DNA of 64,000 nt. Source: Styela clava. Lineage: Eukaryota; Chordata; Ascidiacea; Stolidobranchia; Styelidae. The notes below the pieces were generated by a model. It searched no databases. It was given only the letters and a program-made list of their open reading frames with translations, and was not told the origin of the DNA. The DNA lies in NCBI RefSeq assembly GCF_964204865.1, contig NC_135255.1, positions 13,173,135 through 13,237,134 on the forward strand. Direction: 5' to 3'. Made by a program: the position numbers and the translations under genes. Positions 1-11,404 of the stretch are shown piece after piece (position 1 is the first letter of the stretch; the number at the start of each line of letters is the position of its first letter).

Positions 1-529
1 GGGGAGCCAACGCCCGCGTTCCGATCTAGATAGCCTAAACCCATTTACTTGCACCATTGCACTTGCACCATTTAGCCAGGATTCATTTGACGTAGCTGAG
101 TGAAATCGCCCGCGCACATGATAAATACAGTTTTGGTTAACAAAAGCTGACCTTAGGCAGGTTAGAACATGTAGGAAACGCTTCGTTCCTTGCAATAATA
201 GACCAGGTTGGCGCTGAATAGACTTTGTTAAACTAGGGTGAAAAATTGCACGTCGCTGGGAAGTTGAGAGGGGTTGTTGGGACGGCCGAATAGTTAGTAC
301 TTAGTTAGGGATAGATAGGAATAAGGGTGATAAGTTATTATCACTCTCACTTGTTGTCCTCTCTTGTGACTTCAAGCTGGGTTTGATAATTTACTTTTTC
401 ACGGTGATAGGGACGCGTTAGGAGAATGAATCATGTAACGGTTCTCAGACATCTTGTCTGGGGATTGAAACTCTTCTAATCTACTAGGCTATATTTGTTA
501 CACTTGTGCATAGTTTATTTTTTCATGAT
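1..529. other. intergenic sequence, no gene seen
   Basis: No reading frame with coding character, splice-bounded exon or RNA gene is visible. The stretch looks like ordinary non-coding DNA, possibly old repeat. Confidence 0.5.
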
Positions 530-830
530 TTAATGTCTTAGCGACAAAACCATGTTTATACATGTGTATACATTGTCGTGTAATAGAATGCAAGGCATTT
601 GTCATATTCGACTTAGTTTTCCATCGTGTTCACATACACGGTGATAACGTGCGGTAAAATGCAAGACATTTAATATTTACAGACTTGGTTCTGTATCATG
701 TTTATATACACCCTACTGTCGTGCAATCAAATGCAAGACATTAATTTTGTGTTCATGGTTATTGTGTTCCGAGACAAAAACCATATAGCCGTGCATTCAA
801 ATGCAAGGCATCTATATGCAGTGCCGTGCG
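530..830. repeat. diverged tandem repeat, unit about 71 bp, four copies
   Basis: The core TGCAAGRCATT recurs at 589, 660, 732 and 802, giving spacings of 71, 72 and 70 bp. The flanks of each core (variants of GTCGTGTAAT upstream, and CATGTTTATA or CATGTGTTCA-like sequence) are also related. Copies are clearly diverged, so this is an old minisatellite. The open frame across part of it is a by-product of the repeat and is not called as a gene. Confidence 0.75.
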
Positions 831-1380
831 AACAATTGTACGGCACTTTTTATTTCACACATAATATATTTGTTATTTTTTGTGTTATTTCAGTGATCAT
901 ATACTCGAAAATTTGCTTCTATATAAACTAGCCTACTATCATTTCGTCAACTAACACTGTTTTCATATTTTCAGATACCATCAACAGAAGATGAGCATTA
1001 GTTATATTCAATAATATTTGCCAATGCATAACTTAATTCGACTGATCCAGCTTAATTACCGAATCCATATCAATTGACTTGAAAATCCTTTTCCAATGAT
1101 ATGAAACGGCTGGTTTGAATTGACACATGGAATAAATTTGGCCAAAAACGATACTTCAAATTCGAATGTCGAAAAGTTCCGAAACTGTGATCTGAGTGAT
1201 ATGAGTTGAAGTTATGTGAATCGGACCAGCAAACTATAGATGGCTTAAAAATTTGGCATTATCTTGCCCACCAAAATCTTGCATAAGGATAAAGAACTAT
1301 TTCGAATTTTTATTAGGATTTATAATTTTTATTAGGTTTTATATATTCATCTTGGGGTAAGAGGTACGCCAATATGACAA
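831..1380. other. non-coding AT-rich stretch
   Basis: No exon, RNA gene or clear repeat family recognised. Confidence 0.4.
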
Positions 1381-1890
1381 CTTAATCACATGGCGAACCA
1401 CGGCCTCTCGTCTACCATTTCATCTCGAGTATGGAATTATTAAGCCGGGTTTTTGTTTCGGATGTATGGACTGGGTTTCAGATGCATGGAATTAGTGGCG
1501 AAGGAAGCCATAACGAACCACGGCCTCTCGTTCGGCTACCATTTCATATCGAGTATAGAACTACTACGTTATTTGTTTCGGAGGTATTGGCTGGGTTTTA
1601 GATGCATGGACTTCGTGGGGAAGAAAGCCATAGCGAAGCACGGCCTCCCGTTTGGTTACCATTTTAAATCGAATTACTAAGCTAGTTATTTGTTTCGGAT
1701 GTATGGACTCTGTTTCAGATACAAGGAATCGGTGGCGAAGGAAGCCATAACGAACCACGGCCTCTCGTTCGGTTACCATTCCATATCGAGTATAAAATTG
1801 CTAATCCAGTTATTTGTTTCGGATGTACGGACTTGGTTTCAAATGCATGAACTTGATGGTTGAGGAAGTCATAACCAACCAGCGGTCACC
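1381..1890. repeat. minisatellite, unit about 120 bp, four to five copies
   Basis: The core CGAACCACGGCCTCTCGT recurs with its anchor base at 1395, 1515, 1635 (slightly changed) and 1752, spacings of 120, 120 and 117 bp; a fifth degenerate copy lies near 1873. Each unit also carries a TTGTTTCGGATGTATGGACT-like segment and a GGTTACCATTTCATATCGAG-like segment. Open frames on both strands here are repeat translations and show no protein family. Confidence 0.85.
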
Positions 1891-3070
1891 TGAACTACAC
1901 TCACTGATAAATTTGGCGTCGAACATCAATTGGTTTAACAAAAACTTGAAATAATATGAGATGAAAGATTCAATTTGGTGCTAAAAATAAGCTGCGCCAT
2001 CAAACATTTCGACTCTACACAGTTCCCAATAATGTTTCAAATTTATTGAAATAACTGTTTCGGATTTGCACTAAAATTGAGTTAACCGACTTTAAAATGG
2101 TAAAAGCTTCTAATGCTTCCAAATGGTTGGTTTAAATTTGCGACTAAAAAATTAATTACGGGTTCCCTGAGTAGTATATGTGTGTCGGACACGACACATT
2201 TTTGTTGTGCAAATGGTTGTGCTTGCAAATGGTTGTGCGTGCAAATGGTTGTGCAAAGCGTGTCCAGATTGACTTTTTGTTGTGCTGTATAATTGTGGGA
2301 TGTTGTTTTGTAATATTGTTTCCGGTATCGGGGGATTAAGATTTTCGCATTGTTCTGTGAATCGGCCCATCGTTGTCAACCGTTTTCATTTTTATTTTAA
2401 GCGCGTTTTTTTAATTTTCATTTTTTTACATTTTGATTTGTATTTTACAGTTTTCATTTTTCATTACTCTTTTATTTTATTTTCGGTTTATTTTTGATTT
2501 TGAAAATTTTTTTTAATTTATTTTTTTAATTTTACGCATGACAACGATTGGCCACCATACTTATGCGTTAGTCATTAAGTTTATGGTATATTTTGTACTT
2601 TGTGTCCATATATTTGAGCATTGAGCAAAACAATATATATGAGAAGGGTTTAAATCTTGGGAGCCCAAATGCAGTTAGAATAGCTAGAAAAAAAACTCAA
2701 ATGTTCGGATCTTTTGTACAAATTCCTTGCCGACAATTCAAAAAATCTGAGATATCAGAAAAACACCCCCGCCATGTTTTAAAATAATAAATTTGTAATT
2801 ATCCAGTTGAGGTTGAGAATAATTTGAAAATTTGAATTTTCATTGCAAGTTGCATTCCTCGCCCTGACCCTAACTCCTTCTTTTTTATTTTGAGCCGAGT
2901 GATGCAGTTATGTATGGAGTGGCGATTTATGTCGTGTTTAGGAAATCATGCAAAACAATAGAGCGTCGTATTTCGTGTTAAGTGAGTTTTCAGTTTTTGC
3001 GCATCTGTTGACCGATTGGAACAAACGGATATATTAAAAGATAGAATTACATGAATAATATAATGATGTA
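1891..3070. other. non-coding AT-rich stretch with a short GCAAATGGTTGTGC repeat
   Basis: No gene seen. At about 2207-2256 the 14-bp motif GCAAATGGTTGTGC occurs three times in tandem. The flanking T-rich DNA is low complexity. Confidence 0.5.
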
Positions 3071-4035
3071 ATGACTGTAAAAATTGCAATAAATAAGAAA
3101 CAGCTGATGAAAAAAAAGGTGTTTTCCGGTCTAGTCTCTATAAAACGCGAAACTGAAATCAGCATACCATTCGTGAGTTTTAGCAACAGACAAGCATCGA
3201 CTTTTGCAACAACGCGCAGTATGCCTCAAAAAAAGCATGCTAATTTAACCTCTGTGAAAGAACCATGCTCTTCCAAACGTCGACTTTTTTGAAAACAACT
3301 AAAGGTGTCAGATATACGTGAAGCTGCGCCTTACGTGACCGTACATGGTGTTATTTTTGACCTTTTGCCGGTGAAAGAAACTCCGAAATGTCGATTTTTC
3401 ACCGGGAGTCTGACTGATGGTCAAAAGTTTATTGAATTTGTTTTCACTCGAAGAAATTCGCGGAATTGAAAGAATATTTTGATAAACAACGCCCAGTTGC
3501 TTTTGAGTTTGTCGACGTGATACCGAACAAGAGAAGGGGTGATTTACAGATTGAAGTTTTGTCAGATTCTTCCTCCAAAGGGTCCGACTTTAAGTTTACA
3601 CTCGACGCTGTTGACTGTTATTCACCTGTTGTGAACGTTTTGGATAGCGAGGTCTCTTGGGGTAACATAGTCGCCGACGTTATCGACATCGAACCTATTA
3701 AGGAATTGGAAGTGCACAATCGTAAAGTATTCACGTGAGATGTTACACTAGCTGACTCTTCTGGGCATATACGACTAAAACTTTGGGGTAGCCACACAAA
3801 CGCTTTCAAGATCGGAGACTGCTTACGCCTGAGACATTTGAAGCTGAATGAATTTAATGGACATCGGTACGTGCAATTGACAAAGTTTAGCAGATTTGAC
3901 AGAATTAATCCTGTAGTGGGAAGCTCTCCAACAGAAGTAACCGAACTTACTAATACCTTAAACGACTATACCAATCCTTTGGAAACGAAGATCGTCTGCC
4001 CTTTAGATGAGTTGACAAATAGCATGCTTGCTTAA
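3071..4035 (+). pseudogene. decayed OB-fold (replication protein A-like) reading frame, probably from a mobile element
   Basis: An intronless frame runs through 3071-4035 but is broken. The first part (frame of 3071) meets a stop just before 3300, then reads on as SDIREAAPYVTVHGVIFDLL; a frameshift at about 3448-3456 moves it to a second frame, and a single TGA at 3736-3738 interrupts that. Before and after the TGA the protein is coherent: the part after it, DVTLADSSGHIRLKLWG followed by KIGDCLRLRHLKLNEFNG, has the strand pattern of RPA-type OB folds, which bind single-stranded DNA (family knowledge). An upstream segment around VTVHGVIFDLL looks like an earlier OB fold. RPA-like OB proteins are carried by some animal transposons, so an element origin is inferred, but no terminal repeats were found. 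A decayed host retrocopy is the alternative. Confidence 0.6.
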
Positions 4036-5391
4036 TTTTTTTCTCGGTTTTGAGATTGTCACTGATTCTTTTAACTATAAATACACGGATTTCTGTTCTG
4101 AATACATTTATTATAATCAACACATGAAAGTTACTACTAGGCAATTAAACAAGATAGGTAGTCAGTCACTAACGCGTCGTTAGCCTGGAGGTCTTCTCCG
4201 AAGAGTGAGACGATGTTGTTCAAAATTAAATTTTAAGTTTATCCATAATAAGAAGCAATCTAATTATTTCCAAAACTATCCCACGTTTCGTCGAAATCTA
4301 CTACGTTTTATCTAGTCTGTCTACGTTTCGCCAAAGAGCGATCGTTTTACCGCGGTTTCACACGATGCCATGTGTTATCAAATATTCTGAGCGATCCCAA
4401 GCGGCGGCTATTAGATTTATACGCGTATTAATGAAACAAAAACAAGGGGATGGGATTATTGCGTCTCGTAGTTTAAAGGCGTAATATGATTCAATTTAAG
4501 CACACTACACAAATGGACAGTAAACAAACGAAGATCAGGAAATATAAGATACATGATGGCAGTATTAAAATTTTCTTTGAAAGTGAGATTCGTAACCGTT
4601 TTTGAACCGAGGAAATCACGTTACAGTCTAACTTTATACTAAGTCAACGGAAAGGTCCTTCATCCCTCAACGAAAGTTAAAATAGTTGGGTGATGTAAAA
4701 AATGAACTAAATTGATTTAGTGTATAATGCGTTTAATACTAGCTGCTATTTTCCAGCAATTAGTGCTGAGGTTATGTTTTATGAATAAGTAAAATATGGG
4801 ATCTTATTGTCTTTTGTAAGTTGTACGTGTACCAGATGAGATGCAATCATAGATGTGTGCTGTTGTGAAAGAGGGTGCTCAAGAATTAAATAAAAAAACA
4901 GTGGAATTTTAGATTAAACATTGGCTCTGTTAATATAACAAAAATTTCTGACACATTCTATATAGGCTAGTTTACATAAAAATAAAGCTTTCTGTAATAG
5001 ACTTCGGCCAGTTGTGCGATACGAAACAAAAAAATATCCACGAAAGATTTGAAGTCTGTTGGAGAATCGATTGTGAAAGCACAGAGTAGCATATCACATA
5101 TCAGAGTATGTTGAAATTTCACTTATAGGATTACTTTTACCTATTCAGAAATTCAACAGCAACGTGAAAAGACAGGAACGTGACTCAGTATAACGAAAAT
5201 TTATGATATAAAACTGTTCAAATACACAGAAAACATTACGAATATTCAGAATTTATATTTGGATACTTCAACGATTAAGTGTAATAATAATTTTCATTCA
5301 GTCCACCAAAGCAATCCAATAGCACAGCCGCAGAACATTCACTTGTATAATTCAGTTAAGTGATATTCACTGGTCAAATTTTGCGAAACAG
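4036..5391. other. non-coding stretch
   Basis: No gene, RNA or repeat family recognised. AT-rich with only very short open frames. Confidence 0.4.
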
Positions 5392-5472
5392 TTTTTTGAT
5401 CCACCCATGGAAAAAAGAAGAATATGACATCAATCAAGAATGCTTTGACTACATCGGAATCGGAGTAGAGAA
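5392..5472 (+). CDS. possible orphan exon, unknown product
   Basis: An AG acceptor at 5390-5391 and a consensus donor (GTGAGT from 5473) bracket an open stretch reading FLIHPWKKEEYDINQECFDY followed by IGIGVEK. The residue mix looks protein-like and both ends are in phase 2, but no partner exon was found on either side and no family is recognised. It could be an exon of a decayed gene or chance. Confidence 0.2.
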
Positions 5473-5971
5473 GTGAGTGCATGTTTCATACTTCCATATT
5501 GAATGTATATAAATTCTAGGTAGGGTTATCTTTGACAAGTCAATGATTCAGGTAATTTTTTAAAATCTTTTTACCGCGTGGGTTTGCGATTCTGCCTAGT
5601 GTACAAGTAAGAAAATTGTGTTCTTTGACAATTTACATGTGGGATATTTTCATTTTAAAAACTGGGCTTTGAGGCCCGCAGATTATAAAAAAAAGGTTTT
5701 GATATTTCTGGATCTGCATTTGTACCCGGACAAACAATCTGGCCAAACAGAGAAGTAGCTGGATATTCTTTTGTTATGAAGGAATTCGGGGATCATTGTC
5801 GTTTCTTGTCAACTCGAATATTGTGCGCAATATCATTAGAATTGGGTTTCAAGGAAACTCCATGAACTCTCAATCTGAGTGCAGATGACATCGTATTATG
5901 CTAACTCGAAAATAAATTTAAAAAAATTTTACTACTTTCAATTCATATAATTTCCTAGCAAACTTAGTGAG

Positions 5972-6208
5972 CTATATATGATTCATATGACAACATGGCG
6001 TATTACTTGTTTGTTGAAAACTTTCAACAGCTTTTGCAATTTGCAAAAATCTGTAAATTGAATTTAAGATAGTTTTGATAACTTCTCTCAAATTGAGTAA
6101 CATTGGACGAAATCTTACCATTTCGAGCGCGGTAAAGCATTTTCGGGACCTTGTGTATACGTTTGGGGCAACGTCAGACCTATGAAAGATGTCCAGTGTC
6201 GTCGCCAT
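5972..6208 (-). other. open frame shared by both duplication copies, uncertain coding
   Basis: Minus-strand frame of 78 codons beginning MATTLDIFHRSDVAPNVYTR. The matching frame in the second copy is 8744-8986 (80 codons). The copies differ by a 6-bp indel that keeps the frame (REVIKT against REVGIIKT) and a few substitutions, none making a stop. A GTAAGA donor-like site follows codon ALEM, so a first exon is conceivable, but no in-phase acceptor was found. No family recognised; an old transposon fragment is equally likely. Confidence 0.2.
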
Positions 6209-7029
6209 AAAACTCCGCTGTTACATACGATATTATCTTGGCGTCGTAAAGCTATCAAGCGTGATGCAGCAACAAGACAGTGTCACATTAAATGTCATTG
6301 TAATAATTTTTTAATAAGACGACTGAGTTGAATTCACGAATTGTCGCAGTTTTTACGCACTGTTCCGTTTTTAACTTTAAAAAATATAAGCGACCCGCAA
6401 AAAACTAGCAACCCTAAATTTTGTCCCGCGAGCGAAAGAAAATTTGCCGACAACTGGGCCGTACGTAGCCGAAAGTCGGTCACGACTTCTTCCACATCCG
6501 AGTCCATGAATCCAAAAACAAATGGCTAATTAATTCTGTGGACATGGAGATCGTGGTAGGATGAGGAATCGGGGATGAATTTTACCGAAATATTTTGGTG
6601 CAGGTCATCAGGCTGTAGGAATGAATTAGATGTACGAAAATCATTAATATATGAAAAATTAACTTTGTTTTCATTATTTTAATGTGAAATGGGGTGAATT
6701 TAGGGAGTAAAATGCTATAAGACAAGAGTACACGGCGGTTTTTGAGGAGGTAGAACCCCGAATTCTTTCATTTCCGACCTAATATATGGTAAAAAGGGGG
6801 TTTTCAACCGTGCTACTATTGCTATCAAAACAACGAAATCGCCTTTTTATCAGTAAGCGAGTTAATTTTAGATATATTAAAAAACTCGCTGAAGAACACC
6901 AAGCTCATCCATCTCATTAAAATACACTATAAACTATGAATTGTCTTCTCTTTTGGTCTGTAATATATTCGTTTCTGACTTTACATTTTTTTGTAGTGCA
7001 GGGGGGCGATGAAGTTGTATAAACTACTG

Positions 7030-7073
7030 TAGGGGGGCAATGATCAAAAAAGTTTGGGAACCACTGCTCTAGA
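7030..7073. mobile_element. solitary hAT-type terminus (left duplication copy)
   Basis: A GGGGGGCAATGATC segment followed by GTTTGGGAACCACTG at about 7051-7065 is the typical 3' end of hAT DNA transposons (terminus CAGTGGTTCCCAAAC read inward). CTCTAGAG follows directly as a possible 8-bp target duplication, but no matching left end was found, so only a remnant is called. The same end is present in the other copy, where it reads GTTTGGGAGCCACTG. Confidence 0.6.
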
Positions 7074-8254
7074 GTCCAGAAGTTTGTGCATTAATATGTC
7101 GCACAGCCTGAAAGCTAACCGGTACACACAATCTATGTTCAGTTGTGCGCCATTCTGCTGCACATACTTAATTATTGTGTAGAGCCACCTAATGTTTGAA
7201 TGCATAACAAATTGTGTCGCCAATATCTTATCTGATATCTTTATATTACAATGACCAGATATCGAGTGTAGTAGCCACTTGCATATGCAATATTGCCAAT
7301 GCATATATACCAGTACGGTGAACATTCTCATACAATATCTGAATACTCAGTTAGTTGTTTCTAAATTTACAAAACGCCTGCGAAATAATTGCTGAAAACC
7401 GGGCGCTCTTGGTGCGTTTTTTGCGTCCTAATTAGTAAACTAAAACGATATAAAGTAGTCATATGTATAAAAAGAAACCGACCGCTCGACATTGACGCCC
7501 CTGGCTTTTTGCGAGAGCCATGTGTATACTCTTGAGGGTTTGCCTGAAGTCGATGAAGGTCATTTTTTTATTCAGTCGGGAAGCGCACCCACTTGGAAGG
7601 CATAGTGCAATTATTCAGCGTTTAATGTTTATGATAGCGGTAATCTATCAGTGCTGTTTTAATTTTACGTGACACGAATGTGACTCCCTCAAACATAAAT
7701 TATTTTATTGAAACAATATCTTACTTTTATATCGCCATCTACACAATAGGTGCCACCGAGATTAAATAGGCATAGGCAAGTACGTCAACCTCGCCGAAGT
7801 GATTATACAAAGCTTGGGTAATTTTTTTACTGATGGCGACGTAGGTATTCTTGCCTTGTTCTCATTTTGCAGCTAAAACACACACCAAACGATCACCGAT
7901 TTCATATTCGATGGCCGTATACGGACGTAACTTGTGTATACCCCTGGTTCAGAGTATATACCGAGACTCGTTAAAAGTCGAAAGGATTCAAAATAGATCT
8001 CCGAAATATTTAAATCATTAAAAAAAGTTTATTATATCGCTGAATATGGGTAGTAACTTCATTCCAGAAAAAAGTTGCCGAATCGATACTGGTATATTCG
8101 CATATGCGAAATGTGAATCATTTTCTGTGATATCTTATAAGGCGATTAGAGCACTTGCTTAGAGCTATACAGGTTATCCGGAAGAGTTACTTAAAACACT
8201 TTAGTGAAATTACGCCAGTAATGAAACATATTGTTTTATTTTATTTCGACAATT

Positions 8255-8372
8255 TTCTAACATAATAATGATTAACTTGCATTCTTCATGAGTAGGCTAT
8301 CTAACTTGTCTAACATAAATTTCTAACATAATAATGATAAACTTGCATTCTTCATAAGTAGGCTATCTAGCT
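8255..8372. repeat. 58-bp direct repeat pair inside the left duplication copy
   Basis: The segment starting TTCTAACATAATAATGAT and ending near GTAGGCTATCTAACTTGTC occurs twice in tandem with few changes. The same pair is at about 11138-11260 in the right copy, so it predates the 2.8-kb duplication. Confidence 0.75.
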
Positions 8373-8464
8373 TGTCTATCGCTGAGAACTGTCAAAGAAT
8401 CAAAAATTTGTCGTTGTGAAATGCTGTATTACTTTTTACTTGTAGTCTCTCCGTCTTTGAAAGG

Positions 8465-11348
8465 TTTTGATATTTCTGGATCTGCATTTGTACCCGGACG
8501 AACAATCTGGCCAAACAGAGAAGTAGCTGGATAGATATTCTTTTGTTATGAAGGAATTCGGGGATCATTGTCGTTTCTTGTCAACTCGAATATTGTGCGC
8601 AATATCATTAGAATTGGGTTTCAAGGAAACTCCATGAACTCTCAATCTGAATGCAGATGACATCGTATTATGCTAACTCGAAAATAAATTTAAAAAATTT
8701 TTACTACTTTCAATTCATATAATTTCCTAGCAAACTTAGTGAGCTATATATGATTCATATGACAACATGGCGTATTACTTGTTTGTTGAAAACTTCCAAC
8801 AGCTTTTGCAATTTGCAAAAATCTGTAAATTGAATTTAAGATAGTTTTGATTATTCCAACTTCTCTCAAATTGAGTAACATTGGACGAAATCTTACCATT
8901 TCGAGCGCAGTAAAGCATTTTCGGGACCTTGTGTATACGTTTGGGGCAACGTCAGACCTATGAAAGATGTCCAGTGTCGTCGCCATAAAACTCCGCTGTT
9001 ACATACGATATTATCTTGGCGTCGTAAAGCTATCAAGCGCGATGCAGCAACAAGACAGTGTCACATTAAATGTCATTGTAATAATTTTTTAATAAGACGA
9101 CTGAGTTGAATTCACGAATTGTCGCAGTTTTTACGCACTGTTCCGTTTTTAACTTTAAAAAATATAAGCGACCCGCAAAAAAACTAGCAACCCTAAATTT
9201 TGTCCCGCGAGCGAAATAAAATTTGCCGACAACTGGGCCGTACGTAGCCGAAAGTCGGTCACGACTTCTTCCAAATCCGAGTCCATGAATCCAAAAACAA
9301 ATGGCTGATTAATTCTGTGGACTGGAGATCGTGGTAGGATGAGGAATCGGGGATGAATTTTACCGAAATATTTTGGTGCAGGTCATCAGGCTGTAGGAAT
9401 GAATTAGATGTACGAAAATCATTAATATATGAAAAATTAACTTTGTTTTCATTATTTTAATATGAAATGGGGTGAATATAGGGAGTAAAATGCTATAAGA
9501 CAAGAGTACACGGCGGTTTTTGAGGAGGTAGAACCCCGAATTCTTTCATTTCCGACCTAATATATGGTAAAAAGGGGGTTTTCAACCGTGCTACTATTGC
9601 TATCAAAACAACGAAATCGCCTTTTTATCAGTAAACGAGTTAATTTTAGATATATTAAAAAACTCGCTGAAGAACACCAAGCTCGTCCATCTCATTAAAA
9701 TACACTATATAAACTATGAATTGTCTTCGTTTTTGGTCTGTAATATATTCGTTTCTGACTTTACATTTTTTGTAGTGCAGGGGGGCGATGAAGTTGTATA
9801 AACTACTGTAGGGGGGCAATGATCGAAAAAGTTTGGGAGCCACTGCTCTAGAGTCCAGAAGTTTGTGCATTAATATGTCGCACAGCCTGAAAGCTAACCG
9901 GTACACACAATCTATGTTCAGTTGTGCGCCATCCTGCTGCACATACTTAATTATTGTGTAGAGCCACCTAATGTTTGAATGCATAACAAATTGTGTCGCC
10001 AATATCTTATCTGATATCTTTATATTACAATGACCAGATATCGAGTGAAGTAGCCACTTGCATATGCAATATTGCCAATGCATATATACCAGTACGGTGA
10101 ACATTCGCCAGTGTTGTCCCAGTCTTCCCTTTCCCCGCTAAACTAATGAATAAATCTACAATATTCTCATTTGTACACGATTAAAATAATGATCTTTCTT
10201 ATATTCTTCTCATACAATATCTGAATACTCAGTTAGTTGTTTCTAAATTTACAAAACGCCTGCGAAATAATTGCTGAAAACCGGGCGCTCTTGGTGCGTT
10301 TTTTGCGTCTTAATTAGTAAACTAAAACGATATAAAGTAGTCATACGTATAAAAAGAAACCGACCGCTCGACATTGACGCCCCTGGCTTTTCGCGAGAGC
10401 CATGTGTAAACTCTTGAGGGTTTGCCTGAAGTCGATGAAGGTCATTTTTTTTCATTCAGTCGGGAGGCGCACCCACTTGGAAGGCATAGTGCAATTATTC
10501 AGCGTTTAATGTTTATGATAGCGGCAATCTATCAGTGCTGTTTTAATTTTACGTGACACGAATGTGACTCCCTCAAACATAAATTATTTTATTGAAACAA
10601 TATCTTACTTTTATATCGCGATCTACTCAATAGGTGCCACAGAGATTATATAAGCATAGGCAAGTACGTCAACCTCGCTGAAGTGATTATCCAAAGCTTG
10701 GGTAATTTTTTTACTGATGGCGACGTAGGTATTCTTGCCTTGTTCTCATTTTGCAGCTAAAACACACGCCAAACGATCACCGATTTCATATTCGATGGCC
10801 GTATACGGACGTAACTTGTGTATACCCCTGGTTCAGAGTATATACCGAGACTCGTTAAAAGTCGAAAGGATTCAAAATAGATCTTCGAAATATTTAAATC
10901 ATTAAAAAAAGTTTATTATATCGCTGAATATGGGTAGTAACTTCATTCCAGAAAAAAGTTGCCGAATCGATACTGGTATATTCGCATATGCGAAATGTGA
11001 ATCATTTTCTGTGATATCTTATAAGACGATTAGAGCACTTGCTTAGAGCTATACAGGTTATCCGGAAGAGTTACTTAAAACACTTTAGTGAAATTACGCC
11101 AGTAATGAAACATATTGTTTTATTTTATTTCGACAATTTTCTAACATAATAATGATTAACTTGCATTCTTCATGAGTAGGCTATCTAACTTGTCTAACAT
11201 AAATTTCTAACATAATAATGATAAACTTGCATTCTTCATAAGTAGGCTATCTAGCTTGTCTATCGTTGAGAACTGTCAAAGAATCAAAAATTTGTCGTTG
11301 TGAAATGCTGTATTACTTTTTACTTGTAGTCTCTCCGTCTTTGAAAGG
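8465..11348. repeat. right copy of the 2.8-kb tandem duplication
   Basis: Direct repeat of 5697-8464, 2,884 bp long. It is longer mainly because 103 bp at 10107-10209 are absent from the left copy; a TTC triplet flanks the segment on both sides, which fits a small deletion in the left copy as well as an insertion here. The copy ends at AAAGG (11344-11348), 57 bp beyond the stop codon of the minus-strand C-type lectin gene, so the duplicated block includes DNA just downstream of that gene. Confidence 0.93.
9815..9857. mobile_element. solitary hAT-type terminus (right duplication copy)
   Basis: Second copy of the remnant at 7030-7073, brought by the 2.8-kb duplication. One base of the terminus differs (GGGAGCCACTG instead of GGGAACCACTG). 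Confidence 0.55.
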
Positions 11349-11404
11349 TGCAACACATTATGACTTCAACAATGGTAATTAGATGGCCAAAGGAATAAGA
11401 TATG

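Larger units (their letters stand above)
5697..8464. repeat. left copy of a 2.8-kb tandem duplication
   Basis: This copy of 2,768 bp is repeated head to tail at 8465-11348. It starts right after an AAAGG at 5692-5696 and runs to the AAAGG at 8460-8464, where the second copy begins at once. The two copies differ by scattered substitutions, small indels and one 103-bp length difference. The unit includes a hAT-like terminus near 7040-7065 and a 58-bp sub-repeat at its right end. No intact protein gene was found in it. Confidence 0.93.
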
